From Purshia tridentata (Eukaryota; Streptophyta; Magnoliopsida; Rosales; Rosaceae), in NCBI GenBank assembly GCA_003254885.1, contig QANT01002465.1, forward strand, positions 124,001-188,000: a stretch of 64,000 nucleotides of DNA, written 5' to 3'. The notes under the pieces were generated by a model. The model saw only the letters and a program-made list of their open reading frames with translations. It did no database searches and was not told the DNA's origin. Below are positions 46,401-60,356 of the stretch, in pieces. A program made the translations under genes and the position numbers. Each line of letters starts with the position of its first letter. Positions within the stretch are counted from its first letter, which is position 1.

Positions 46401-49164
46401 TAAAACTTTTAATGAATCCTAGAACTGTGAGTTGGCAACTAAAGCATGAAAAATTTCACTTACTTTAATCGAGTTGCCCACTAGATTTGTAATGATCTGT
46501 CTGAATCTCCCTGGATCCCCCATAAAAATTTCTGGTACTTTATCAGAAACAAAGACGGCCAGCTTTTATTGAAGTAGGGAGAATTGCAAAAAAGAAAAGA
46601 AAGGCATCATGAACAGCACCATCCATTAAGAATAAAAGAAACAGAGTTCAAATGAAAAGGAAAAATTAGTTGAAACATGACAGTTCATATTTCACAATTT
46701 AAGAATTACGAAAAATGCAATAATGTCAGAAGTGAAGCAATCTTGCCCCTCAAATTTAATAATGCAACCAAAAAAGCAAACAAAATTATTGCAAGAACCC
46801 TGATCCACTCTTATTAAAGTTACTAGAGCTTACCTCTATACCCATATTTCTAGATTTTTCAGAAAATAAAGAGAGGACATCGTCTAGTATTGATCGAATG
46901 CCAAATGGAACTTCTTCCAGCTCTAACCTGCCAGCTTCAATCTTTGCTCTGTCAAGCACCTCATTTATCAATGCGATCAGTGCCTTTCCACAGGCTTGGG
47001 CAGTCTGAGCATAATCCCTCTGGGTTGAACTTAAATCTGTATCTAAAAGCAAGGCAAGCATTCCTGCAATCATAGAAAAATATGACTATACCACTTACAA
47101 GGAAGTATTTGCGTATGGATAGCATCATATGGTTCTGAAAAAAATAATAATAATAATCTTAAAAAAGAGAGATCTGTCAGCATACCAAGGATTCCATTCA
47201 TGGGTGTCCTAATTTCATGAGAAACAGTGGCAAGAAACTGGCATAAAAAGAAGAAGTAACATATCACAAACATGGCAATGGGGAATGAACTATGTTTTGG
47301 AAAATGTTTGGAACAGTACCTGGGACTTGGCAACATCAGCAGCTTCTGCTCGAACTTTTAATTCCTCCATTTCATGGAAATCATCCTCAACTTTGATAAT
47401 GTGCATTGCTGCCCCATATAAGATATAGCCCACTAATAAACCAATTACAAAGAATAAGAATGCGGTGTTAATTGCTGTCCATGACGTGGGTGCCTTCTGA
47501 TGATATCTGCTCAGAATCCAATTACTAGCATCAGCATGACAAAAACACTAAAACTTCTCCATCTATTACAGTGGATTGAACGGTTGCCCTTACCTACATA
47601 TCATCTGATGCTTTCTGAAAGGATCTCCAAAATCAAGCTTGCTTTCATGCAGAAGAGATGTGTCACCATCTTGATATTGGTGACCATACATGATTAGGGG
47701 ATCAGAAGAGTTTGTGACATCATATACATAAACCAAAATTGCCTGATTCCCTGCAAGTTGCCCGAGAAGATTCTCCACCAGGGACTCAACATCAAAGGCT
47801 CCACCAAGGTACCTGATTTCAGTTGGAATTCATTTCAAAGATGTTTGTTTCCAGGTGCATTGATTTAGGAAAAATTGTTTGTTTCCGTGAAGAAAAAGGA
47901 TAAGTAACAGAAGGATGGAATCACTTTGTCAAGGGTTCTGTGGTAGATGCAGGAAATGGGAAAAGTAAGTATATATAGATAGGTAAACACAAAGGCATGC
48001 AAATTTGAAGAGGAGGATTTCATAGTTCTATAGTTGTGTACCAACTTACCCGGCAGCTGCTTTTATGCGCTCCTCCACAGTTGGGTTTGGAGGGAGCTTG
48101 GATTTGTAAACAGGGAAAGTCAACACAACACCAAGATGATGAGAACCCAGAAGCCTGAAGGGACTGGTTAGAACAGCTTTTCCAGTAGCCCTAGCCCTCA
48201 AAATGTTTTCTCTGTCCTCCTGTATGGAAAATTACAGGTCAAATGAAACACCAAATTTATGTTCTAATAAAAGTAAATAATGTTAAACAAGATAAGGAAA
48301 GTGCAGGTTACACATTCTATAAATTACCTCCCCAGACATCATGTCAAGTGATTCAATGTAAGACACAGTTTCCTGTGAGAAAATCACAGGTGCATACTCA
48401 TCTCGGATGGGCGAGGGCTCCCTCTCCATTGTCTTTATCGTCCAGCCATGTTGCCTTTCAAACTTTTCCCTCTCCGAATTAACCACCCTTTGAGCGTAAG
48501 CCACCCCACTTAAAAGAGGCCTCTCAAAGGAGGTTCTGGCAGTGTATTCTGCAAAAGTTTCCTGAAATTTTTTGCAACATAAAAAAACCAGATCACATGC
48601 AAAGCATAAATCAGCAGTGGCACATTGAATCATCTTAGCTTCCCCAGAATCTTTAAATAGAAAAAGTATTTGGAAACTATTTGGCTTAAATAAACTAAGT
48701 TGTTATTAGTTAAAAACAGAACAGCAGCAAATGAAAAATTTACAATTTTTCCCCTCTCGTCTTCCTCAATTTTATAGGATATCAGACAGTGTCGAAATTT
48801 AAGCTCAAAATTAAGCACATACCTGATCAATTGCTGATGGGTTCTTGTAGTAATGGAAGGTGGAAACAAGGATGGCAAGGGCGTGAACATGGTTAACGCT
48901 AACGCTGAATTGATCTTGCAACATTCTTGCCCTCTGATCACACATGCTACCAAGTACTTCTACCCTTCTCACTTTGTTATCAGCATCCATGTAATTGTAG
49001 ATAAGCATGCTCAAGAATGCCATCACCATGATCCAAAGCATCAAAAGTTTTGGGAACCAAGCCCTGTAGGCCTGAACAAAAGTGTAACCCTTTTTGGTCC
49101 CCATTTGCTCATTCAACCTCACAGCCACAGAGTGGTGACTCTGCATCTTCAAATTCTCACCCAT
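43419..49164 (-). CDS. AHK4: Cytokinin receptor hybrid histidine kinase (AHK4/CRE1/WOL orthologue), 11 exons
   Basis: Membrane cytokinin sensor starting the His-Asp phosphorelay to ARR regulators. Exons in transcript order: 49164-48823, 48561-48328, 48219-48050, 47812-47594, 47506-47320, 47237-47186, 47063-46834, 46562-46464, 46257-45542, 44587-44081, 43674-43419. All junctions are GT-AG and phases agree: 3012 nt, 1003 residues. Order: short N-terminus and first transmembrane helix ([19 protein letters not shown]), CHASE domain with conserved [20 protein letters not shown], second helix (about 330-350), histidine kinase domain with H391 in HEIRTPMNG, ATPase motifs [19 protein letters not shown] and [11 protein letters not shown], a degenerate receiver-like domain, and a true receiver with DDN (866-868), phospho-acceptor D911 in [11 protein letters not shown] and the lysine of [11 protein letters not shown]. 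The start ATG is the first in frame after an upstream stop. An untranslated leader intron (about 49906-49231) is likely. Confidence 0.95.
45031..45310. mobile_element. Tandem pair of small inverted-repeat elements in an AHK4 intron
   Basis: Two near-identical copies (45031-45164 and 45175-45310), each preceded by AGGTCATT[T/C]C. Each begins TGTAAAAAAATCAGTCAAAT and ends with its inverted complement ATTTGACTGATTTTTTGCA, so each is a MITE-like palindromic-ended unit of about 135 bp. The interiors (CTAAACTGTG..TATAGTCCAT..GATGTTGGCTG) are almost identical. They lie in the 954-bp intron between exons 9 and 10. Confidence 0.85.
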
Positions 49165-49230
49165 CAGCACAAAATCAACCTCTTTGCTTCTTCTTCCTCT
49201 TGTTTCCTCTTTACCCACCTCATATCTAAG

Positions 49231-49906
49231 CTAAAAAACAACCTCGAGAAGTCACACACTTGCACACATTATATAAGCTAACTTTCTTAAAGTACTGGCT
49301 ATTTTTCAGACACTTTTTCTGATGTAGAAAAGGAAAAAGGTACTGCTAAGCTCTAAGTAAAATATCATTACAGCATTGTTTTGCGTGATTCAAACATCTG
49401 AAAGCATAAGTACAAGCACAAGCAAGCAAAATATGACCACTATGAACAAAAATTTTCTACTGTAGAGTATGGACTTTCTTCCCTCTCACTGAAAACACAT
49501 TTCCATAGTATAAAAGAAAGAGACCCAGAACTCGAAAAGAGGAATTCTCAATTCTCAGAGACAAGCATGGTTCTCAAAAGATGGGGAAAAATAAAGCTCT
49601 AATTTCTAAGTATCTTTCTCTCTCTCTCTGAAATTGGTCTGTCTCAGGCTGTAAATGTTAAAAAAGAGAGTTTTAAGGAATATAAAAACATAGAGAACTC
49701 TAATCATGTCATCTCAAAGCGTGAAGTTTAGTTAGAGGCATTCAGACAAAGAAGGAGCACGTTCACTGGTTTTATTCCATATAATAATGGAAGCCTCGGA
49801 TTGACCCGAAAACACACACAGCTAAGCACACAACACAAAATACAGACACCAAGAGCTGTAGAGAGAGAAAGAGATAAATGGGGTTGTTGAAAGAAACCAT
49901 CTTTAC
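49231..49906 (-). other. Putative 5' leader intron of the AHK4-type gene
   Basis: On the minus strand a good donor (ACAG|GTAAAG at 49907/49906) and acceptor (TTTTTTAG at 49231) bracket 676 bp directly upstream of the coding start. No in-frame ATG was seen in the presumed upstream exon, so it would be untranslated. Inferred from splice signals only. Confidence 0.45.
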
Positions 49907-52900
49907 CTGTACAGTTATAGAAAGAGTTTGGCTTGGTATAATAAAATGAACGTATAATAGAGAAAGTGTTCTGGGTCGTCTTGATCTGAGGCTCTTTTTT
50001 TTTTTTTTGTGGTTTCTCCAGTGTATAGTAGTAGTTTTATGACTTTTTATGCTTTGCTTTTTAAAGCAAACTGAATCGAATTTTTTGGATTTTCAGAGAT
50101 ACGCTCTTGTCTCCCCTTCTCTACATTATAAACTAATTCCTCTCTCTCTCTCTCTCCCTTTCTCTCTCCTCTCTGTCTTCTTCCTTATAATATTGCATTT
50201 CACACCACACTCTGTCTCCCCTAGCTCTCTCTCTCTCTCTCTCTGTTCTTTGCTACTTTCTGAGCTCACCATTGAAGCTGATAGTCCGGACTTTTGAAAT
50301 TCAACAGCAAAAATTATCATGGGTCTGACTCTGACCCTCAAAAAGGAAAAAGATAAAGATAACCAAATGGGTAAACATTTTTTAGTTACATTTAACATTA
50401 AAAAGGAAAGGATTAAAGAGTTTCAAAAGAAGCTGAATTGCCCATAATATCCCCCATTGAAATTAGAATCTGATATGATGGCTGGCTTTTCCAGTTTTCT
50501 TTTATGTGCGAGTGTTAAATTAAATATCATCCTAAATAAATATTTGGTATTTTTTTCATTTTTACTGTTAATTTTCTTGTGCTTACTGCTTACCATGTTG
50601 TTTTTTAAAGAGACACTGTCTGATTTGGTTTATTGAATTCGACTGGTGAGAAGGGAAGTCCAAAAATCGCAATCACAAATCTTTGCGATAATGACATTGC
50701 GACAAGCCCCAGATCTCATTCTCTTCTAATTTTTAAATTACCTTAAACCCACAACATTTTATATTGCATTTTAAAAATACCCTCTTTTTTTCTTTCTTTT
50801 TTGGGAGAATTTATTTTTATTACGTTGAAGGGAATTGAATCTAAACTTAATATAATTATAATGTTTATCTTATTCACTCTCACCATTTAAAGTAACTTTT
50901 TTTTAATTTCTCACTGGTCTCTCTAATTTATTTATTTAATCTTAAAAGATAAAATAAAAAACAGTTAGAAAAACCTAGGAACCCACCTAGCCAGTCATTT
51001 CCAACTCATCGTGGGCACCTCCACTGATAGCGGCTTCAACCTATCCCACTGCCTGCGCCAACACTCCCATTGCATTAGTGTTTTAAGACAATCATGTTAT
51101 CTTCTAAACTTTACTATACAGGAGCCTTTAAATTTTTTTTAAGATTTCTTTTTTAATCCATTTAAAATATATCATTTATCCAGCCTACTCGTTATAATGA
51201 ATCACTGCAACTGTCCACTTTATAAAAAAATCCAAAACTACAATAACAACGTACTGTAGCAACATTACTTGGCACGCTATAGTATTTTTAAAATGCGCTA
51301 TACATGTTGAGATGAACCCAAATTGCTCTCCTACATATGGAAACAAGAAACAAGAAACAAATGGATACCCTTTTCTATGTTTCCATCATCCTCTCACCCT
51401 GCACTTACTCTCCTACACAGCAGAGTCCATTTCTTGAAAGACTCAAAATCAATACTCTAAAACTAACAACCAGTTTACTAATTAATTAGAATTTAAATCA
51501 ACCATAACATAACCTACCCAAAGAAATTAAAAAATTCAAATATGACTTACACACGCCAATATAAACTATGCCAATTCTAGGCACCAAGCATGTAAAATAA
51601 TTTTTAATAACTAACAAAGCTCAACCCCTAACTTCATCTATTTATAATCGTGCGTATGTACATGTGTTGGATTTTGAGAACTCATAAGTTAGGCACCATA
51701 TATAAGGCAGGTACACGTACCAACAAAAAGTGAAGCATATATGTATAACACACCAGCAAACTCTCCGTCTCTCTTAGGCCTTAGTCCTTAGATTGGTCCC
51801 TTTTAATGTACATGTTAGTTGGTTGGGTCCAAAGGGCAGCTATATCTTCGTAAATGACACATAAATAGTAGGTGATGTTGGTTTGTTCAAAAAAGGGATA
51901 TCTTTTGATGGAATAAGGGGAAGATTGCATGGGGACCATTTTCATATACAAATAGAGAGGAAGAGGCAATTAAGCAAAGGAGAGGGGTTTGGTTTGTCCT
52001 CTAGCAATATTTTCAGCAACAATGGAAATTTGGGCCAATTGGCAAAGGAGGTTATATATTTGCTAGGCAAGGTTATCAATATATCTCCTCTCTATTCTTT
52101 TTTCTGCCACTCAAAGTGTGTGGGGGGGTAGGGTGTCGGCCATGTGGTCTGGTAGTCAAGCCCATCCATCACTTTCTCAGACAAAAAAGTCTATGTATCT
52201 TTGTTCAATTAATGATCGATCCTCTCATGGCCTCTTCTGTTCTTCTGAGTTCTGAGTGCTGCCATACCATGCCATGCTCACATTAGTCACATGGGCAGGT
52301 GCTTCCTCTGAAGGCAATTGAGCATAGAGTGGTAATATGACTACCTGGCCTGCCAAATTGGGCTGGACCAGCTGATGCTTATTTCTTGCACAAAACCCTT
52401 CTAAAAGCCTCTTAATTACAAGCAGCATTGGCATGCCTATCCCATGCCCTGCACTACTGCTTCTACTGCATGCCTCTATTTCTTGTACGTGGTCCCCCTC
52501 TATCTATTTGTAATTTGCTTTCATTGAGCCATGTGATGCTTTCAGGTCCCTAGATAGTAAATCCAATGGCTATATTTTATAGCTCCATTGCCTATCAATC
52601 TATGATTAGGACCTGCAAAAAGGTAATTATGCAGATATCAACTTAATTACTCTGAAGAGAAGGTTGGATTTGGGCAAATCTCAAGTACTTCAGGGGATAA
52701 TTCAATACAGCAGTTGGGTTTCAATCATCAAACAAAATTGAGAGAGAGCCTGATCAAGCTTTCACTATTCATGTGGGACAAGAGAGAATGACAACACTAA
52801 TTACACTACAAATTAAGTAGAGTATTATATAACATTTATTAATCATTAATTAGTACAGGTTTTTTTTTTTTGAGGTTTAGTTTGTTTTGATACCTAAATT

Positions 52901-55900
52901 TGGTTTGATCAAAATTCATGTGCTTGGGGTTACGTGGTTCACAACTCACAAGTCCCATCATGTACAACTTACATAATGGGTTCTCTATTTCCATTTCTAC
53001 AAATAGTTTCCCATTTATATCCACTAGCATATTTTACTACTTTTGCCTAGCTATTTTTCATTACTTTTGTATTTAATTGTTGTTATCGGACCAAATAAAG
53101 ATAGGGTGTAACTATAAATACATCGCGGTCTCATATAGTTCCCCTACTATTTTGTTTAATCATAACGATTAACGACCCCTACTTGTTTAAATAAAGAGCA
53201 AGTGCATCTTCTTACCCAAAAAAATAAGAGCCAGTGCATCTTCATGTTCCATTTGAGGCCTTAGAAGCCGTTGATCTATATAAGGAGAAAATCGAGTATC
53301 AAATTGATTAAAATCTAGTGCTTCCTTGCTTTAAAAGTCTAAGTCCAAACCAATGAGGCAAAGATCCGATACCAATATTTGAATTACATGAGCTTGCTTT
53401 CTTTTGAACCTTTCCCATTTTCTTCTTACTTTTATTCTAATCGAGACTGTCACTATGTTGATAAAATAAAACTGTTGAATTCTGCTTAAATAAATTTGAT
53501 TGATTATATGAGATTAAGTTAAGAAAAATGAAAGACAGAGAAAATAGAAATCATACAACTCTTTTGACCCACGTACAGTAGCTGATTTCTTTATTTTTCA
53601 TCCCCTGTATATATATATATATTTCATTCTCATCTCTCTCTCTCTTCAAATTTTTTGAAATTAGATAGTTTTGTACTTTTAATTCCATGCCACAAGTGGA
53701 CCAATTATTGATAGCCTTACAAATGATGCATGATTGCATGGTCAATCTCTCGATACTAATTATATATTTTTTTCTCAAAATATTTCTTCAGTCTAGCTAG
53801 CAACAATTCTGTAATTAATTCATGCATGCTTATTAAACCCATTAATTATAATATATGGGTCTTTACTGCACATGATTGTGTGCTTGCTTAATGGTTCATT
53901 GCACTTGCGACTCCTCCTACACCAATTTATTTAATCCTTACACTTTGATCATTTGCATGTGCGTTGATACTACAACTGGATTTTTATTTATATATCTTGT
54001 CTCCTCAAAAACTCAGTTTCACTTGAGAATCAATTTTTAATGAAACAATTCCCTCCTATGTAGCTAATTTAATTGTTGGTAATCCTCTACTCAAATTTCT
54101 TTAATGAATTGTGATAATTAAATTGCTCATCTCTAAATGAATTAGGGTTTATCTAGTTGACCGAGGATAAAAACTACTTTCTATAAACTTGAGTTCAAAC
54201 CCTCTTCCTCCTTGTAATAAAAAAAAGGCTCATCTCTAATAAATTCTATTGAATAGTACATACTATTTCCAATCCTTTTTCTAACGATGGATTATGACGT
54301 ATTTATTTATAGATAATATAATAAAAATTCCTTTCTTTTCGTACACCCTAAAAACAATTAATTAATGGAAGGATGAGTTGAGCAATTTGTCAACAAGGTT
54401 GAAAGTTTAATATTTTGAGTGGTAGAAAAAGATAGCTCCACATAATCTCTATCTACTTAGATTATATTCCCCGGTGGTATAATTTAGTACACTTCAGATA
54501 AAAAGAATAAAGTTGTAGTTGGATTTAATAGAGGATCAAGGACGTGCATGCAAGTGGCTTTTCCAATTGCAGCGGGGTCATCACAAAATTAGGGGATAGG
54601 CAGCCCTAAAGGTGATTAATTAGTGCATAACTAATGAATAATTATGAGGTCTTATGACATGCGTTATAGCCTATATTTGACTGTTAATATATATCAGTTT
54701 ATTGGTTTTCTAAGAATAAGAATGAAATAAGATTGAAGATCGAGATATATGCATAGATCAAAATGATTAGGAATATAATGCATAGCAAATCTCATAGTCA
54801 AAGCAGGAGAAGATTAATGATTTGTATGGAAAAGAAGATGCCAATTAGTGGGCCAAATCAAGCATATAGTCAAAGCAAGAAAATCAAACTGAGGGCCAAT
54901 TAACTCGCATTCTTATGAGAGTTGGTGAGTGAGTAAATTATAGTTTTTTTGTTTTGGTTAAAAGTAAGATCATGTATGTGATGAACTCTGAGTTGAGGCC
55001 AGCAAGATAGCTAGTTGCATGTGCATGCATGTTAGGGTAAGGATGACTTTGATAATGAACAAGTGATCATTAACTACTTGGGCTATAATCTTATTGGCCT
55101 CGGAGTGGTAATTGGGCTTGAGCATTGAAGTACCTATTAGTGTCACCAATAATTAAGCTAGTTAGGAAGAATTTAATTTGGGTTTGTTAAATTAGCAATT
55201 AATGTGATGACTAGAAAAAACATAAAGTATATGATTGATATGTACTGGGCTCTAATATTCCCAGAGTCACGGGTTGCAAATTGCAAATATTCGGTCCTGT
55301 AGGTCAAATGAGTCAATGGGCTCAGCTCACATGTCCATTTCATTTTTGACTAGACAGTGCAATTAAACTGCTGTCAAACTCATGGGCATATCAATTACAG
55401 TTTTATTGTTATCTTTGTGGTTTCTCCAACAATAATGCATGTGGGAGTGGCAGGTGGGTGGCTTGCTTCACCACCCAATTGCCCATTAATTTCAGACTTG
55501 CAGTGCATCACACTCAATTCAAATGACTTATTCACTCACTAATGACTGTGCCCCTTGTCACCAAGTAGATGATGCTCTTCTGCTTTTGGGCCAATTGGGC
55601 CCTATTTTGGTTCCGAGACCCCAATTATAAGCCCAATTAAGCCCAAAGCTCTGGATATATAATCCATATAAGGAAATCTGGAATGTGATGGTATAAAAGA
55701 AGCATTATTGAGTCAAATGAATTAATTATATGAAGGCACGCAAATATATACATACATAATAGAATAATGGTTAGGAGCTCCAAGCAAATCAACAGTGATA
55801 CATGTAAATATTATATATGCAGCCAAAGTAACGTCAATCAAACAAAGCAAAAAAGCAATATTGGGAAGATACATGTCATATTCATAATTTCATACCATAT

Positions 55901-57700
55901 GGAAAAAATCACAACATACAAAAACAAAACAGTAACGTGCTCATTCTCAAACTCTGATTGGATCTTGTTTATATGCAACAATTACATATCTTTATGCTTA
56001 GTGCTCTATCCCCAAGGGAGAATAAGGATGATTAGGGTCTGAACTAGGGGGGACCATTCTCATTTTCTTTTTTGGATGACACGTGTCGTCATCATGTGCT
56101 AGTGGTCGGCCATTTCTTTTTTTTTTTTGCCTGGTCCATTTCTTTATTTCTTTGTTAAATATTATTTGGTAATTACCTTCTATTATTATTTTTAATTGGT
56201 TTTGGGGGTTGGGGAAGTGTGGGCAGCAAGTCTTGTATTGGAGTGGCAACATGAATTGTGAACATAAAGCTGTCGGGTCTTAGTGGCCGATCCATTTATG
56301 AGAGATTAATAAGTTTCCTTTGATGTCTGTCTGTTTTCAAAAGGGTTATTACTGTTTAAATTTGGGTTTTAAATAAATAAATTTGATTACTTACCATCCG
56401 AATGTTATTATGGTTCGATTAACTTTTAACTTAAAAGAAATAAATTTTAACTCTATTTTTTTTGCTATTGAATTAAGAAATTATCTGGTTCGATTCCTAG
56501 GCTATAAATGTTGTAGTAGTCCAAGCAATCTACATATGATTCAGACAGATGTATTATAGAAATTCTCTTGAAAAATTGAAAATCAATTAATAAACAATGA
56601 AGGGTCTCATAATTTTATATATTATGAATCTATGATGCAAAATTTAAAATTTCTGGGTGTGGGAATTATGCTCAATATTTGGTGAGCTCATTTATCAATG
56701 TAAATTATGGCATGGAATATTAGACCAACTGCCCAACTTATCCAATTATATTGCTGGTGCCCAAATGATCCATTATATTGCTGGGAACAGACTCAAGCAT
56801 CCCAATGAATTTAAAATGACGGATTATTTAAGCCTGATTCACATGGCAAAACTTCAGTTTACAAATAAATATCACAATATTTGATGATGTGTACATTATA
56901 AGTAAAAATCACGAGCAAAATCTTGGCCCAAGTTTTGAGATTATGAAATATATAGGAATAGGAAGAGATTTTAAAACCAAATAAATAAATAACAGAGTGC
57001 TAGTGTGCTACTGAAAAAATATTAATTTCCAGCTATGCTGACATAGTGACATGGGAATGTCAATGTAACAAAAGCATAACCTTTCATGATCTTGAGAGAA
57101 TTTGGTCATTTCACAGTTGAAGATGATATCTTGCAAGAATTTGTGGACCCACTTTTAAGGTAAGCAGAGGTCCTCTAGCGTTGTCTGGGTGCTTAGTGAC
57201 ACCGAGCAGTTTGCAAATACAAAGGGGCTTTTTATTTTTATTTTTATTTCTATTTATTTTCTCTTTGCTTGTCAGATTGCATGGTGAGTATGACTAATGA
57301 TATGTGTGTCCCATATGTTGGAACCATAAAAAATAAAAAATTAATAATGGCTATAAGAAATATTATAAACGCTAGCAAATGTATGGGGCCTATGGGCTAT
57401 GAATATGTGCATGTTGTGTAGGTGAACAAGTGGGAGAGTAAATGAAGTTATGGGAGTCCCATCTGACAAAGATATCTTGTATTGTATTGTGTGTGTGCAA
57501 ACATTGGAAAGAATCTGACCGTTCTTTTAAAAGTGAAAGAAGAATGATCAGCAGTGAGCAAGGAGACACTGCACTTGCAGCTATCTTTATGTGGGACTTC
57601 AGTAAGCAAGTACTCTTTGCTTTCTATCTCTCTCTCTTCTTATCTCATTGATTAATAGCTGTTAGGGACTGGAAGAGCCCAAAATTCAACAAACATAGTG
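49907..57700. other. Long intergenic stretch without a supported gene
   Basis: AT-rich. Contains CT/GA microsatellites at about 50136-50175 and 50225-50245, probably in the AHK4 promoter or leader, and a TA repeat near 53608-53622. I looked for common plant microRNA sequences, tRNAs and gene fragments and found none convincing. All open frames are short and without recognisable motifs. Confidence 0.5.
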
Positions 57701-60356
57701 GTTAACTGTGTTATCTGATTTTTCCTTTCTCTCTCTCTTTGTCTGACTTCTCTGACTTTACACCATCTTCCCCATCTCTCCTACCACTTCTTTCCCATAT
57801 TGTACACCTTTCTTTCTCTGTCTCTGTCTTCCTCATCTTATCCTCATTTATTTCTCTTTTAATTCCTTTTACCAACTCCTTTTGTGGTAAAAACTAGCTA
57901 GCTTGAAAACCCAGATGCCTGCTTTTTTGTAGTCTTTACACTTTCCTAAGTGGCATCAGGCATATCCCTAAACCATAGCCTGCAACTTCAACTATGTATG
58001 AAATCTTTCTGCCTATCTCCTTAGCTAGAGATTTGATTTTGATAGCAGCTTTTAATATGCTTTTGATTTCGCTCTAGTCCTAGGTTGCTGGATGCTCATA
58101 TTACTGTAATTTCTCTCTTTCCTTATCTTTGATTGTTGGGTCTAAAATCACTGCAATTCAACATAGTATTTTTTTGTAGATAATACTGCGTAGTTTTGGT
58201 TGTGAATGATAAAGTTTCTTAATTTTGAGCTCTGTCAGTGACTTGTACTTGCCTGGTGAGTTTTGGTTGATTTTGTGTTTCTTAAGTTTGTTTTAGTTTC
58301 TGTTTTTCATGCCTTTTCTACCATATTCAGTCCTGAATTTCTGGGTTTCTCTTATGTGTGATCTTCTTGTCTTTTTTTTTTTTTTCTTCCCCAAAAAAAC
58401 CAAAGTTAGATTACGCTTTTTCTGAGTTGCACCTTTCGGTTTGGATGCATACTATCTTTCCGATTGAGTAATTGTTTGGTTTTGCTGAGTTGTAGTAATT
58501 GTCTGGTGGCTGTTTATTTCCAGTAGATTATCGCAGGAAACTGGTAGCTGTTATTCGTATGAAAGAAGCAATTTGTTTTGCAAGCCTTCACACAGTGTAA
58601 AATAGATCACTTATAAATTATTGATGCCTTCTATGGGATTTTGCTGTTAAACTGCATTTGGACAGTTCCATCACATTGATTTAGTATTCTGCAGTTTAAT
58701 AGTTTAGGAGTAATAGTATACAAAATTACCTTTATTTTGTAATATATGTCCGCAAGGAAATTGACAATTTGGTTACCACATCTCAGAGTAAAATGGTTTT
58801 TTGACTGGAGAAAATTGGAGTAAGAGACCAGTTTTCATAGTATAGTCAAATGAAGTAATTTCACTTGCAATTATTTGGTACACCAGGGCGTGCATACTAA
58901 TCCCTTATTCCAACAATCTTGTTGGTTTGTTCATGCTTAGCTATAATGTTTTAGGTAACTTGTTGAAGCATATATGAGCATAACAGTATCATGGTAAATG
59001 ATTTCCTAATTTAATGGAAATATGTCTTTTCCATTTTCAATGATGATTCTGGATTTTTTTTCTCCATGCTCTCTAATAATAGTAATCTCTTGTCTCAATG
59101 ATTTGGTAAATGGTTGTATATTTCCGAATTCTGTTTTTCCGTTTAAATGCTTAGAGATAACTAATAACATAATGTCTACTGACTTCTCATAATACCTCTA
59201 CAATACTTTAGAGATAACTTATGATTCCTCAACTTTAAGAGGATGCATACTCTTTAACAAAAAGAGACACAAAAGCACCACCAGAGCACAATTTTTTTGT
59301 TTGTCAACTTTGAAGTGGCAAATATTTTCTATTATTGAAAGTGATGGCTTTAACAACAGTCTGGTTTTTATTGTGTACTATGCCTGTATATGGAGATTCC
59401 ATACTGGCTAAAATGCTCAAATGAACTGCAGTTGTTTGAATGAGTTTACTGGTTCAACCAAAAAAAGAAGAAAAAGAACAGCTGTAATGCTCTTATAGTT
59501 ATATTTGATGATGTGTGATCATTAGTCTTTTCTTTAGGCTAAACTTAATTTTATTTTTCTAATGTTTTTCTTAATCCTTCAGTCTCTAGTGAGATATGTA
59601 GTTCCTCCATGATTAGTGGTATGTTTTAATCTTAAGGCCTTCCAAGCTCCAAGGTTTCAGCAACTGAGATATTGGATTCACACATGCGGGAACTGTTTGA
59701 AATCTATTTAAAGAAATCTAACTGCTTTGCGAGTTGTGACAGAGAATCTGCACTAATTTAACAAAGGCAGGAGTCATAATATTTTACTTTTAGAGAGTTT
59801 TGATACCTGCAGGCCTTCGTATATAGTAAACCACTAAACCCTGGGCCCATACTCTTTAGGATGTTGTGCACTAATTAGTTTGATGCAAATGTTTTATGAG
59901 TTTCTGTTATGTGGTATTCTGATGGAACATGGCTGATGTTCTGTATATGGAATTAGCTAACATAAAATTGATGTTCAGCAACTGCTGTATAAAGCATTAA
60001 CCTCTAAGCAACACTGCATTAGCATGTTCAAACAGAAAGACAGTGATAAGCTGATAATCATTAGTTGGTTTGTTGGATTACATGAAGGTAGGCATGACCT
60101 GTGTCCATGCCTTTTGACATATATGCATCTTGTTCAAGTACACGACATCTCATTAAACCATTCCTTTGTAAACTACATAACTCTCTCGCTAAGAAATAGA
60201 AGAGAAGAAAATGACTTATTTCGGTGGGATTCATGATTGCAGGTGGAGAGCAAGCTGAGGGCACTCTGAGCAGTTTCTTCAAATTGTGATTTCTCATACA
60301 GAGAAGAAACAGCAAAGTTCTTGACTTCACTCGCTGTTCTGCACTTCTGCTGAAAC
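57700..60356 (+). other. Putative promoter and leader with a long intron of the ZFP4-like gene
   Basis: CT-rich sequence at 57725-57875 resembles a plant transcription start region. A donor-like CTG|GTGAGT (GT at 58256) and an acceptor TGATTGCAG (ending 60242) could define a ~2-kb leader intron, leaving a short untranslated piece before the ATG at 60357. The interval is T-rich and non-coding, consistent with an intron. This is inference; no transcript evidence was available. Confidence 0.4.

Noticed and set aside
49165-49218. 18-codon N-terminal extension of the AHK4-type protein
   Set aside because: It would need a GTG start; the first in-frame ATG is at 49164 and an in-frame TAG lies just upstream.
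52161-52450. Possible microRNA precursor
   Set aside because: I compared it from memory with common plant microRNA families and found no mature sequence match and no clear hairpin.
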